NCBI GenBank assembly: GCA_021521415.1
Contig: JAIQDT010002855.1
Location: 154,404 to 218,403 of the forward strand
Length of the DNA: 64,000 nucleotides
Reading direction: 5' to 3'
Source: Bidens hawaiensis
Taxonomy: Eukaryota; Streptophyta; Magnoliopsida; Asterales; Asteraceae
Every line of letters starts with the position of its first letter. Within the stretch, counting starts at the first letter, position 1. A program made the translations under genes and the position numbers. The notes under the pieces were generated by a model. That model saw only the letters and a list, made by a program, of their open reading frames with translations. It was not told the origin of the DNA and searched no databases. Shown piece after piece: positions 34,829 to 45,352 of this stretch.

Positions 34829-35776
34829 TCTACTATTATAATATATAAAAATGATGTTTGTGTCACATGACATCTAATTGGCCTATTTTTATGCCAAGTG
34901 ACACACTTATCTTTTAACCTTTAATTCCTAATTGTTCTAATTAAAACAAATCAATTAAAACCTTCCTTAACAAGCCTCATCTCTGTATCACATCAGACGT
35001 TTCAAGCCATAATGAGATAGAAATCGTCGTTCAACATTGTTTGCACACCAAATTTGGATCTTCAAATTTGTATGTTTTCAAGCCCGTGTATTTTTATACT
35101 GTTTTCATACCCCAAATCCATATTCCATTAATTTCGTACCACATTTCTCTATTCCATTAATTTCATATCCCAAATCCCTATTTCAGTCGATTATCAAATC
35201 TTTATTTCCTCCCAAAACCCTATTCAGATTGTATGCAACACTAATACTACCCCAAATATGTGTTTTCCAATTAAAGCATATGATATAAACCAATTACCTA
35301 TTCGATTAACGCCTCCATATGTCAATTGATTGTATGTTTTAATTAATTCATTTCTTATATTTGTGATGAATAGTGGTAAGAAAGTAGAATCTACCAAGGG
35401 TGTTATAGTGAATTGGTAAATTGTCATTTGCTTTATTATAGACATATGCAACTCAAAGTATAAATATAACATTTTTTTAACTTACTCTACTATTGTATAT
35501 ATGAGTAGGAACATACACATGTTTCTTAAATATATTTTATGTTTTCGTTAGTATTATCAACCTTCATGGCTAATGAGAAACCAGAGTCTATATACTATAT
35601 GTATGTATCGGAGATTGTTTTGAAGAAAAAAGAAAACGAGAACTGGACAATTAGAAGATGAAAAATTGGAAAAACAAGTCAAAAAGTGGTAATTTTGTTT
35701 TTAAGAACCCTAAACAATATATAAATTTTAGCATTTTAATTTTTCAACCCGTGTAGCACACGGGTTTTTAACCTAG
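34829..35776 (+). mobile_element. Small Helitron
   Basis: The 3' end is textbook: a perfect 8-bp stem ACCCGTGT-AGC-ACACGGGT, then TTTTAACCTAG at 35776 and host T. The likely 5' end TCTACTATTATAATATATAA at 34829 is followed by GTGTCACATGACAT, like other Helitrons here, but the preceding base is C rather than A. The 0.95 kb inside has no credible gene. Confidence 0.6.
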
Positions 35777-35823
35777 TTAAATACTATATAAACCTTAACA
35801 TTTCAACTCTTCTAATTCATTTT

Positions 35824-35826
<3 letters not shown>

Positions 35827-35911
<85 letters not shown>
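35827..35911. repeat. (CT)n microsatellite
   Basis: About 42 perfect CT units. Confidence 0.98.
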
Positions 35912-35915
<4 letters not shown>

Positions 35916-37739
35916 TATATGGCCCTCAATATGTTCTTTTCATTTTAATTTATGTCATTTGTTAGTTCGACATGTTAGCCGTACCCAACATTCTGGTAAG
36001 GTATTTATTCATTATAATAATCGATTCTCATATGTTATTTTTAAATCTGGTTGTCATTTCATTTTCTTTGCACTTTGTTGTTTGTATTCTTATAATTGTA
36101 ATATGATTTTCATATCATATATATAGGTTCTACATCAAACTCGAAGAACCAATGGACATGTTGAAGTTTTTGACACGAAAATATGGTTAATTTAATTCGT
36201 TATTCAAATTATTTTGTTTATTATTCCTGTTACATACATTGATAATTGTTACCGAATTAATTTTTAATATTTCTGCATATTTAACATTAATTGATCTTTA
36301 ATAATTTGTCAATAGTTTCTGGTGGCCCAAGTTGGTAGATTGGCAAATTCCATGAAAGGAATTTTTTATGAAAAATAAGTTGATTGTGTTTGTTTTGGGT
36401 ATTACGAATGTATTTTAGTTATTAATTTACCAATATTTATTATTATATGAAGCTTATATAATTCATGTAAATTAATTCATTTTGATATGATTAATCTTTA
36501 GTTTTGTTAACATTTGTGAATCCATATCGAAAGTCTTGAATATAATTTCATCATAATTTAAACTATTAACTATATATTTTTTAGTTTTGCAATTTCAAAA
36601 CATATTTTTCAACTGTCAATATTATTGTCAATCTACATTAGTAAGATTATAGTTTTGAGTAGTTCCTAATTTCCACATACTTTTCATCTTTTTTGTTTGA
36701 CCAATGTGTAATGAGGCATAAATGTCACAATTAATGCTAATGAGTGTCATCATTTGGTTATAAAAACTGTAACAATTAATGCACTATAAAAAATCGAAAT
36801 ATTATTTGAATTTTAATTTAAAAAAAAAAGATATATTACCGTTGGTTATGGGAAATTTTGGTTTCCATTGTCAACATTATAATGTTTATTAGTTTTCAAT
36901 CTTCACAAACTTTCTATCTTATATGTTTGACCAAATTGTAATTAGACATAAATGTCACAATTAATGATAATGGATTTGTAACAAAATTGAATGCAGATTT
37001 CATTGACGGTACTAAAATAATAATAATAATTATGGATCGACTAACAAAATTAATAATTTCCAGATTACATTATGCCATGATTTTTGTAATATTTTTTGTG
37101 TTTAGGATCTTTGACTATAACAAATTTCGTTTAACAATTTTGGTAAACAGATTTATAATTTAAATAACAATTTATTATATTCTAATTTAATGAAATCATA
37201 TAATAAAGTTGAAAGTCATTATTTATAATTATTATTTTTTACGTGTATTCAAATTAATAATTCGAATTTCAAATAAATAAGTTGATTATAATTTATTTAT
37301 TTATTTTTGGAATTGACTATAAGGTGGGTCGGTGTTTTCTAAAATTTTTAAAGTTAATAATTTCCTTTAATATTGTTGACCGACTATTAGTTTTGATAGA
37401 AATTTTGGTAAACAGATTTATAACTTAAATAACCATTTAATATACCCTAATTTAATTCATTTTCCTAATATATAGTCAACATAAAATGTCAATATCTTAA
37501 ATACGTGTCCATTACATTTTCTGCTTTTACGGGATATTCATATACGTTCGTTAGTAATGTCTTTAATAATATTCTCATTTAAATATAACAATTAATTTAA
37601 TCATTTTTAATATATTTTTATTAAAATACATGTATATATGGTATATATACGTCGGTTAAGAAAAATAAATTATTTTTATACTAAATATCTTAATATTATC
37701 TTAATATTTAAAGTGTATATTTAATTAGGCTGATTTTGC
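35912..37739. other. AT-rich spacer, probably Helitron interior
   Basis: No gene seen. The phrase AAATGTCACAATTAATG occurs at 36722 and 36950 inside about 60-bp related blocks (GTTTGACCAA...TGTAAT). Confidence 0.4.
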
Positions 37740-37856
37740 TTTTTTTTTTTGTGAAGCAAAATTAGTTTGTTTGGGTTGAATGTTAAAGAACTTAATGGTT
37801 GGCTAATATGATAAAAGCATATATATGTCTTCTTATGGTTGACTAAAATATTAAGG
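37740..37856 (+). repeat. Dispersed Helitron-subterminal repeat, copy 1
   Basis: Runs from GTGAAGCAAAATTAG through TATGTCTTCTTATGG to TATTAAGGTA. Partial copies lie at 50783-50843 (very close match) and 51650-51740. The third copy sits about 180 bp before a plus-strand Helitron 3' end, so the repeat is probably subterminal Helitron sequence. Confidence 0.5.
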
Positions 37857-37890
37857 TATAAGTTATTGACCCTCGTACGACACGAGTGGA
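37857..37890 (-). mobile_element. Possible 3' end of the helicase-bearing Helitron
   Basis: On the minus strand a hairpin CTCGT-GTCGT-ACGAG (complement of 37872-37886) is followed by GGTCAATAACTTA, placed as a Helitron 3' terminus downstream of the helicase stop at 38124. The last four bases are CTTA, not the usual CTRR. Comparison with 50843-50850 supports a junction here: similarity between the two repeat copies stops exactly at AAGGTA. Confidence 0.4.
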
Positions 37891-38123
37891 AATATATAAA
37901 ACGTTTAACAACAACACTCGAGGAGACAATAACATGATATATAGTTGTTAATATAACGTATTATAAACAAAATGTTGCTTCAACATAAGTACAACCAACA
38001 TAACATTGGTTTTACAATTACTATATACATAATACAAAATTGAAAATGATAATTTCATAAACAACAAAATAACTTTCGTTTTACAATTATTTGATAGATA
38101 ACAAAAACTTGAAAATTAAAATT

Positions 38124-38939
38124 TCATAAATAACTAAATAGTTCCTTATAAACCACATTTGTAGTTTTATATGTAACATTACCCTCCTTATCTAATATAA
38201 GCATTTTAACACCGGCACTAATCTTCACTCGTGATAAAGCCACATATAGCTGACCATGTGTAAACACCGGCTGTCGAAGATATATTCCAACTCTTGCTAG
38301 TGACTGCCCTTGACTTTTGTTAATTGTCTTTGCAAAACAAACCGATACAGGAAACTGTCTTCGTTTCAACTTGAATGGCAATTTCTTATCTGAAGGAGTT
38401 AGAGTACTACGGGTTATATAAGTGAGATGACCAATGTTAGTACCCGAAATAACCTTTACTTCGATAAAACGCCTCCCCAATTGAATAACCTGTAATCGAT
38501 TTCCGTTACATAAACCATTTTTTTGATCAATATTCCTTAGTAACATTATTGGCACACCAACTTTTAGAATCAATTTATGATTAGGCATGCCAGACATCTT
38601 TAAACCATTTAGAAAATATGGTGAGTGCAATGCTGGATCGAAACCAGGCCCAACGCTATCAGAGTTATCTATACTATCAGAACTTAGATATTCAACTTCT
38701 TCTCCGGGAAATAAAGTTAAAAATCTATCATTAATGTTTTCGACAACCTCGTTTAAAGGTGCAAGTATGGCCTTTTCTTGAAAATATGAAATTTCATTAA
38801 AATTATCCAATAATCTGGATATACACAATCAATAGATCAGAGAGAGGATCGGATGAATCACCGATCAAAAGATCATTTAGTATTTCTATAATGGAATTAC
38901 CATCATTGTCACCTTCCAAGTTTACCTTCCCCAAGTTCT
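38124..38939 (-). pseudogene. Helitron PIF1-type helicase, C-terminal part
   Basis: The minus-strand ORF 38828-38124 (234 codons) carries late helicase motifs: KAILAPLNEVVENIND at the start, KVGVPIMLLRNID in the middle, then TINKSQGQSL (motif V region) and YVALSRVK (motif VI). It ends soon after, as these proteins do. Upstream, 38939-38829 continues the family sequence (a GEGK block, then PSDLLIVY-like residues) but with at least two frame changes. It ends exactly at the gypsy target duplication. The matching upstream part is at 50100-50470. PIF1-type helicases unwind DNA during rolling-circle Helitron transposition. This copy is inactive. Confidence 0.85.
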
Positions 38940-38944
38940 AACAA
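38940..38944. repeat. Target site duplication AACAA (left)
   Basis: Identical to 50095-50099 and immediately outside the TG...CA ends of the gypsy element. Confidence 0.95.
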
Positions 38945-39128
38945 TGTAACATCGTGAAAATTTCGAGTTCAAAATGTTAACTTTCCAAAGTCTAGGGACT
39001 AAAATTGCCAAATTCCAAACTCGAGGGTTAAATTTGAAAATTCTATTTTTCTGGCTCATCGCGCTACGCGATGGATCAGAAGAAAGACCCATCGTGTACC
39101 GCGATGGGGTGTCTGACAGCGAAACGCG

Positions 39129-39255
39129 TGGCACGCCACATGTCCACACGTGGCACATCGGTCGCCATGTGTCCCGACACGTGGCCACACGTGGCACGTC
39201 GTCCGCCACGTGTTAACACGTGGCACACCGTCGGCCACGTGGCGACACGTGGCAG
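39129..39255. promoter_or_regulatory. G-box (CACGTG) array in LTR U3
   Basis: Within about 130 bp the core CACGTG or one-base variants occurs about eight times, mostly as CACGTGGCAC or ACACGTGG. It lies about 100-220 bp upstream of the TATA box. CACGTG is the binding core for plant bZIP and bHLH factors, including ABA and light regulators (known). A role in stress-induced transcription is inference. Confidence 0.55.
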
Positions 39256-39347
39256 ACCTACGATGTGACTCACCTGGGCTACGTCGCGGTACGCGACGGG
39301 TGCCCAGGAGCCCGTCGCGTACCGCGATGGGATCCAGTATTTTTCCT

Positions 39348-39355
39348 ATAAATAG
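39348..39355 (+). promoter_or_regulatory. LTR TATA box (5' LTR)
   Basis: TATAAATA, conserved at 48519-48526 in the 3' LTR. Transcription would start roughly 30 bp downstream. Confidence 0.7.
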
Positions 39356-39698
39356 CAGGTCCGGTTCATACAATCCTCACACCAAAACCTGCTCTCCTTT
39401 CTCTCTCTAGCTTCTCTCTAAACCCCGAGAACCCGAATCTCGATCCACCTCAAAATCCGTGCTATAATACCTCGATAAACGTGTTCCGATCCTTAATTTT
39501 CGTGTCGACGTATCCTTGAAAGTTCGTGTCACCCTCCACCTTCATACGACCAAGATGGTGATTGTTCTCGAAAGGCGTGTCATCAATTGTTAAAGATTGG
39601 TGTTCATCGTTTGGAGTGTCGAGAAAGTGAAGCGGTGTTGAAGTGCTGCTTGAGTTCCTAGGGTTTTCAATATGCCAATAAGGTTAGGCGTAACAACA

Positions 39699-39812
39699 AT
39701 ATAATATAATATAATATAATATAATATAATATAATATAATATAATATAATATAATATAATATAATATAATATAATATAATATAATATAATATAATATAAT
39801 ATAATATAATAT
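39699..39812. repeat. (ATAAT)n pentanucleotide repeat
   Basis: About 22 units. The corresponding site in the 3' LTR (about 48880-48900) has only two or three, so the expansion happened after insertion. Confidence 0.95.
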
Positions 39813-40822
39813 TCAAGGCTTAAGCCTTAAGTCGAGGTTATACTCGATACCTCGATAAAAAAAAGAAAAGAAAACATAACAAAGAAATGAATAAAAGAAT
39901 GAATGATGGATGTTGTTAAATACGTATATATGAGGGTAAGTATATATGTATACTCTTTGTTTTGAAAATATTATTTAATGAATAAATGAGTATCTTAAAT
40001 AATAAAAGAAAAAGAATACGTTTCTTAGAGAAGAACAAACGTCGGGTTTTTATATAAACTAAAGGTTCATCGAGGTTGAGATATAAAATAAGACTAAAGG
40101 TCTTAAGCCGGATTGTATATCCGACTAACAAATGTTTATACTCGTACTATAGGTGCGAGATAAATAAGGGAAAGACCCTCGGACGGTGAGTGAAGCCGAT
40201 CCCAAAGAGACAAGGTGAATACGCCCCCAAACTTTTTTAAACTTGTTTTTAAACGAGTCAAACATGTTATGTGAAATTGTTTACAAGGAACTACGTGTTC
40301 CTAAAACCATTATAAATAAGAGTATGAAGCTAGCCCTCAGGCTGTGGTATACGTGTTTCTGGATCCTTACATAGGTGGTACTACGCGATGAATGGGCACA
40401 TCGCACCACCCTTGGTCGTAGGACGCTCTCCTGCAGGGAGTACGACCTTATGTGTATATTTACGGGTACTTAACTAAGTCGAACGCTGCGGTGTTTGCTG
40501 AGGTGACCTAGAGTAGAGGCTCGAATTTATAATGTGTTGTTTGACCTTGTTATTCCTAAGCCACGATGGGCCGAGGCAGGCGTAGTCTCGAGGGGTAACA
40601 AAGTAAAAGAAATTATTTTGCGTCAGCGTGTTCACCACGTGATGACGTATTTTCCTACATTTTTCAGGTGAACAAGATTGGCGCTTGGAACGTCGAAGTG
40701 CTATACTTTAATCCGATGGCTCAGATTTATTTTGTAAAACACTTAACATATTAAAATAGGTGGTTTGTAATTATAATGTTTGTTTAACAACCTAAACGGG
40801 TATTTTATAATCTCGTCTTTTG

Positions 40823-40823
<1 letters not shown>

Positions 40824-40852
<29 letters not shown>
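40824..40852. repeat. (AT)n near the end of the 5' LTR
   Basis: About 28 bp. The 3' LTR has only about 10 bp at the same place (49968-49978). Confidence 0.9.
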
Positions 40853-40854
<2 letters not shown>

Positions 40855-40975
40855 CATTTTGATCCTTAAAGTTTTATAAGACTTCTGCAAATTAACGCAT
40901 CTCTGATTTATTTACAATTATGGTACCAACATTTGTGTCATACTCCTAGGCCGTGTTTTGGGGTGTGACAAGTGT

Positions 40976-40988
40976 TGGTATCAGAGCC
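40976..40988 (+). other. Primer binding site, tRNA-iMet
   Basis: TGGTATCAGAGCC, 5 bp after the LTR end, is complementary to the 3' end of plant initiator methionine tRNA, the usual primer for these elements. Confidence 0.9.
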
Positions 40989-41132
40989 ATCGATCTTAGT
41001 GAATTGGGTATCATAAAACAATACCCAAGCTTCGATTCAAGTATAGGAAATAATTGTTTATTTGTTATAGGGATAACATAGGCTGGTAACCTTTCTTTCC
41101 CTCTTTACATTCTAAACCACCCATAATATTAG

Positions 41133-42244
41133 ATGTCATTCAAAGCTCATATAGAAGACTTTGTGCGCAAGGCAAAGGAGGCCGGAATCGCCGAACCTTA
41201 CCCTGAGAACAACATGAGTGATGGATATTATGAGGCATACTTTAACCAAGATGTGGAACATGACTTGACCAAACCCGTATATTATCCCGGAAGTAGACAC
41301 TACCCAATAGACATTCCCGATAGTCTACCAAAACAAGGAATTGAGCCACCAAGACACTCAAGTTACCATCCGCCAACAATACTGATGTACCATCCATCAG
41401 AAATACCGACGTACCATCCCACAAAGATCCCCACTTACCAACTCTCGGAAATACCGCAATACTATCCAACCGGATACCTACCAAACTCTCACCCATCCTC
41501 CGAGTGGATGAAATATCTCTCTGAATAACAACAATGGCATACCGGAAGCTCCACCTTCAATGAAGTTAATTCCCAACCAAATAACGGGGAAGGACCGTCC
41601 CGCAAACCTAAGATGAGGGAAATGATGCCCTCTAAAATTTTATAGATGCCCCCAATAAACGATGAAACCACACAACCCATGGGGAAGATGGACTGGAAGA
41701 AGAAGAACCTGAAGAAGAGAAAGAACCTGAAGAGGGAGAAGAGGACCCCGAAGAAGAGGAGAATCCTGAGGAAGAATTGGAACCGGAAGAAGAGCATCCC
41801 GATAATCTTAACGAGATATCAATGGATGGATCACTCACTTCCCAAAATCCAAGCTACGGTTCTATAGATCCATATGTTCAATACCTTGAGAAACTCAAGA
41901 ATCAAACTTCGTCAAGCTTCCCACCATTCCAAGGTGTAATTCCAACGGAAGCGGAACAAGCTGATGAGATCCGAGAACAAAACCGTGCTGCCAAAACCTA
42001 TCTCTACCTTGCATCCGACATTACTTACGTTCCGTATCCAGAACCAAGGAATCACTACGAGATGGTGACATTTGGTCACCGTGACCCACCTCCACAGTAT
42101 GGATACCCCAACGTAGTCCCGCAATCATATGAAGAACATTTGGATCGTGCACTGCACGAAACCGACGATTGGAGGAAGAAGGTAGACGAGGAAGGAAAGA
42201 AAAAGAAGAAGGTGGGAGAAACACTCCTTCGTAAGTGCAGCTAA
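41133..42244 (+). pseudogene. Extra ORF ahead of gag, interrupted
   Basis: The first segment, 41133-41528 (131 codons, starts MSFKAHIEDFVRKAKEAG), has a Tyr/His/Pro-rich repeat region (YHPPTILM, YHPSEIPT, YHPTKIPT, YQLSEIPQ). It ends at a TAA in sequence that stays readable, so an earlier CAA codon is plausible. A second stop (TAG) lies at about 41643-41645. After a shift near 41690-41780 the frame of 41777-42244 continues: an acidic EPEEE-rich stretch, then YGSIDPYVQYLEKLKNQ and a lysine-rich C-terminus, stopping at 42244. Together this would be a protein of about 370 residues between the primer site and gag. I know no function and see no catalytic motif. It could be an additional element-specific gene or an extended gag leader. 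Confidence 0.6.
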
Positions 42245-42355
42245 ATAACGAAGGTTGTGAAGAAGTTCTTGAAGGACTGAAGATGGTGAAGAAGGATGTT
42301 ATGTAATATGTTGTAATAAAAACGTTAACACGTTCTTGAAATAATGATAGGATGA

Positions 42356-42357
<2 letters not shown>

Positions 42358-42412
<55 letters not shown>

Positions 42413-42425
42413 GAATATGTATTGT

Positions 42426-42460
<35 letters not shown>
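42358..42460. repeat. (AT)n tracts with a (GT)n neighbour
   Basis: TA repeats at 42358-42412 and 42431-42458, then TG repeats at about 42476-42496, between the extra ORF and gag. Autonomous relatives would not be expected to carry such long microsatellites here. Confidence 0.9.
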
Positions 42461-42461
<1 letters not shown>

Positions 42462-42464
42462 AGG

Positions 42465-42495
<31 letters not shown>

Positions 42496-42559
42496 AAATA
42501 AAGATGTGTGTTTTATAATAAATTTGCTAAATTTCAGTTAAAAGACATATTGAGAGAAA

Positions 42560-43821
42560 ATGTCTGAACAAAGTAACAACGAGAATGCTCGAAAAGAGAA
42601 AGAAATAAAAGACAAGGGGAAAGGCCCCGAGAAAGAAAAAGAAGAACTCATTCCCGATAAATATTTAAACCAAATTCAAAATATGATAAAGAAAGCAGTT
42701 AGGGAAGAATCTGATTTTAGATCTCAATCTCGACATTCTCAATCCAGACAAACCAAACATTCTCAATCCGTTCATCCTTCAAAATCTGTAAAATCCCGTC
42801 CAAAACCTTCTCATGACGAGGGTAGTGTTCATGAGTCAAACGCTGATGGAGGCTTTCGTCAAGAGTTCAAGAAACTCAAAATCGGCGGTTGTTCGTTTAA
42901 GGATTTTAAATACTATGGACTGAAAGAGTTTCATGGTGACAAAGGAGCCATTACAACCGTAAGATGGCTTGAAGAGATGGAGACAATTGTGATTACGAGC
43001 AAGTGCTTCGATGAGGAAAAGATTCAGTATTCTGCCCTTATGTTCAAGGGAGAAGCACTTGAGTGGTGGAATGCTCTGTTGATGAGCAAAGGGAGAGAGA
43101 TGATTTATGGCCTGACATGGGAAAAGTTTAGGGCATTGTTGATGGCAAAATTTTTTCCCAGGCATGAAACCGATCAAATCCAAACGAAATTTCTCAATCT
43201 TATGGTCGTAGGGACGAACCTTCGTGAATACAACACCAAGTTTCACGAATACTGCCGTTTGGTTCCCCAGCTGGTTAACCCTGAGTCCAGCAAAGGCACT
43301 CGATATATTTGGGGACTGCCGCGGGAAATCCGCGACATGGTAAGATCACATTTACCACAAACTGTTGACTCTGCAATGGAGTTGGCTGGTTACTTGATGG
43401 GCGGCATGGTCCGCAACAAAGAAGAGGACAAGAAGGTTTCAACAACAACTGTTCAAGGGAGAACAAGTGGAGGCGCCAACTACAAGGGCAAGGGCACAAA
43501 CCAAAGTCGATTCAATTCAAGTGCTACGCCATGCAAGACTTGTAGAAGGTATCACAAGGGTCGATGCAACTTCTCCCCGCCTCCGAAGGTGTGTGAATCA
43601 TGCAACCGTACGAGTCATGCGGCTGCTGATTGCTGGAAAAAGAAAATGACTTGTACAATTGTAAGAAGATGGGCCACCTGAGTTTTGAGTGCCCAAAGAA
43701 CAAACCTGCTGCTGGGGGTGCGGGTGGAAGTGGCAAGGATAAGAAAGGAAACGCTCGAGTCTTCGTACTCGACACAAAGAAAGCCGCTGACATGCCGAAA
43801 CCATTACCGGTACGTTTCTAG
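42560..43821 (+). pseudogene. gag: gag (capsid/nucleocapsid), frameshifted
   Basis: The 373-codon ORF from 42560 starts with a charged N-terminus (MSEQSNNENARKEKEIKDKG). It contains the retrotransposon gag core with ALEWWNALL and TWEKFRALLMAKFFP, then a nucleocapsid region with Cys/His sets CKTCRRYHKGRC and CESCNRTSHAAADC. The frame breaks at about 43640-43660. The next zinc knuckle (YNCKKMGHLSFEC) is in the frame of 43630-43821. Gag packages the element RNA into virus-like particles (family knowledge). A second frame change near 43800 leads into protease. Confidence 0.85.
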
Positions 43822-44433
43822 TCAACGACACCTATGCTAGAGTTTTATTTGATTCGGGTGCCAATTTGAGTTTTATAGATTATAGTTTTTGTAGTCTATT
43901 AAACGAACCTCTAACAAAGTTAAATAAAACTCTAAGCGTCGAGACTACTAACGGCGAAATCGTTAAGATCTCCAAAGCCCTTGAAAACGGAAAAATCCTT
44001 CTAGCTGGTTATATTTTGCATATCTGTTTATTACCCATGAGTTTGGCTAGTTTTGATATTGTACTTGGTATGGATTGGTTATCTGATAACCATGCTCGTA
44101 TCATCTGTAATAGCAATGAGTTTGGCTGGTTTTGATATTGTACTTGGTATGGATTGGTTATCTGATAACCATGCTCGTATCATCTGCAATAGCAAAACCG
44201 TTGAACTTCATGCCTTTGATCAACGAACGATTCAAATTGAAGGGGATAAAGACGCTGGCCAAGTTAGCATAATCTCCATGATTAGAGCTAACAAATGTTT
44301 GAATCAAGGATGCCTCGCACTCATGGCCTATGTCACTGAAGAGTCCAAGACAAAAGAAATCAAGGACGTTCCTATCGTTTCCGACTTTGCTGATGTCTTT
44401 CCTGATGAACTCCCCGGAATCCCTCCTGATCGC
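43808..44433 (+). pseudogene. Aspartic protease region with 79-bp duplication
   Basis: The catalytic DSGA motif is at 43851-43862, in the frame that continues to 44135. The conserved FDIVLGMDWL motif appears twice, in 44037-44115 and 44116-44194, because a 79-bp segment is tandemly duplicated. Since 79 is not a multiple of three, the frame shifts at the duplication and resumes in the ORF ending at 44484. The linker to RT follows (FADVFPDELPGIPPDR) and is cut at 44433 by an insertion. Confidence 0.8.
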
Positions 44434-45347
44434 TTTTTTGGACAAAAATCAGCTAAGGATCAAGTATCCAAATCTGTTATGTGAGGTAAGGTGCTAATTC
44501 GATAATAACAAATGTATAAGCGTGATATCGGTGAACACAATGGTTTCATCACGAGGGAAAAAGCCCTTAATCACGATAGTCTTACTTCGGTCAAAACTTA
44601 TCGAGGCAATCGTTGGTAAAATAGCTCCGGTCGAAGATTAATAGGATAATCTTTGGTCGAAGTACTTTAGTCAATGATCAACAAGGTAACCTTTGGTCGA
44701 TGAGTATATGGTTATCGTGGTCTCCGGCACAAAAAACCCCCGGATGGTGAAAACTATCACCGTCGAGTTTATTAATGAACAAAAGGTGATTACAAATATT
44801 TGTGGAGTATATGATCGAGATTACAATGAAAGCTAGTTTATAGAGAGAATAATTGCTTCTGCTCTAGTGTTTGTGTAAGTACATGTGTCTATTCCTATCG
44901 ATCATACTCAAATATATAAGGAAAAAGTAATTAACAAACTTAACGACTTCATCCTATAAATCCGCTAGTATTCCATTCTTCACCAACGTGCTCTTTGACC
45001 ACGTGCTGATAGCCACTCACTAGCGAATAAAGCTGTAGACCAGGTCAAGATACCGTTGTTGTTATTTAAACGTCAATCTTCTAGAGAGTTGTCCATAATC
45101 AGCTATGTTGAATTAGGATCCTAGATCCATGTTCCAGCTACAGGATGTCACATGAGGATAATTGATGCAAGTTCGTCTTGAAGTCGATATTACTGTCTAA
45201 CACATCACCATACCAAACGCAATTATTAGTAAACAAACAATACTGAGGATCGTCGATCCTTTATATCCTGATATATATTTCAAGGATAAACTATCCATAA
45301 GACAGTCAAGGATAAAGGATCCTCAGTATAAAAATCGTGGCCTAACA
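44434..45347 (-). mobile_element. LTR-like insertion in pol, TSD ATCGC
   Basis: The gypsy reading frame is interrupted after ATCGC (44429-44433) and resumes after a second ATCGC (45348-45352). On the minus strand the 914-bp insert starts TGTTAGGCCACG directly at the duplication, contains a TATATATTTG box (complement of about 44910-44920) and an inner LTR-like end CACATAACA (complement of about 44475-44483). About 40 bp more follow, ending in AAAAAA against the other duplication. It resembles a Ty1/copia LTR with a short piece of internal sequence and an A-run end. The ORF piece 44434-44484 is read-through into it. Confidence 0.65.
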
Positions 45348-45352
45348 ATCGC

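Larger units (their letters stand above)
38945..40970 (+). repeat. 5' LTR
   Basis: Matches 48146-50094 along its length. U3 holds a CACGTG-rich array (39129-39255), repeated CGCGATGGG phrases (39058-39110 and 39280-39330) and a TATA box at 39348-39355. R/U5 contains a long ATAAT pentanucleotide tract (39699-39812) that is nearly absent from the 3' LTR. Relative to the 3' LTR it lacks about 54 bp after 40053. The inner end GGGGTGTGACA borders the primer site. Confidence 0.95.

Noticed and set aside
39056..39410. Overlapping Arg/His/Thr-rich ORFs on both strands
   Set aside because: They are translations of the CACGTG-rich LTR array and recur at 48252-48558 in the other LTR.
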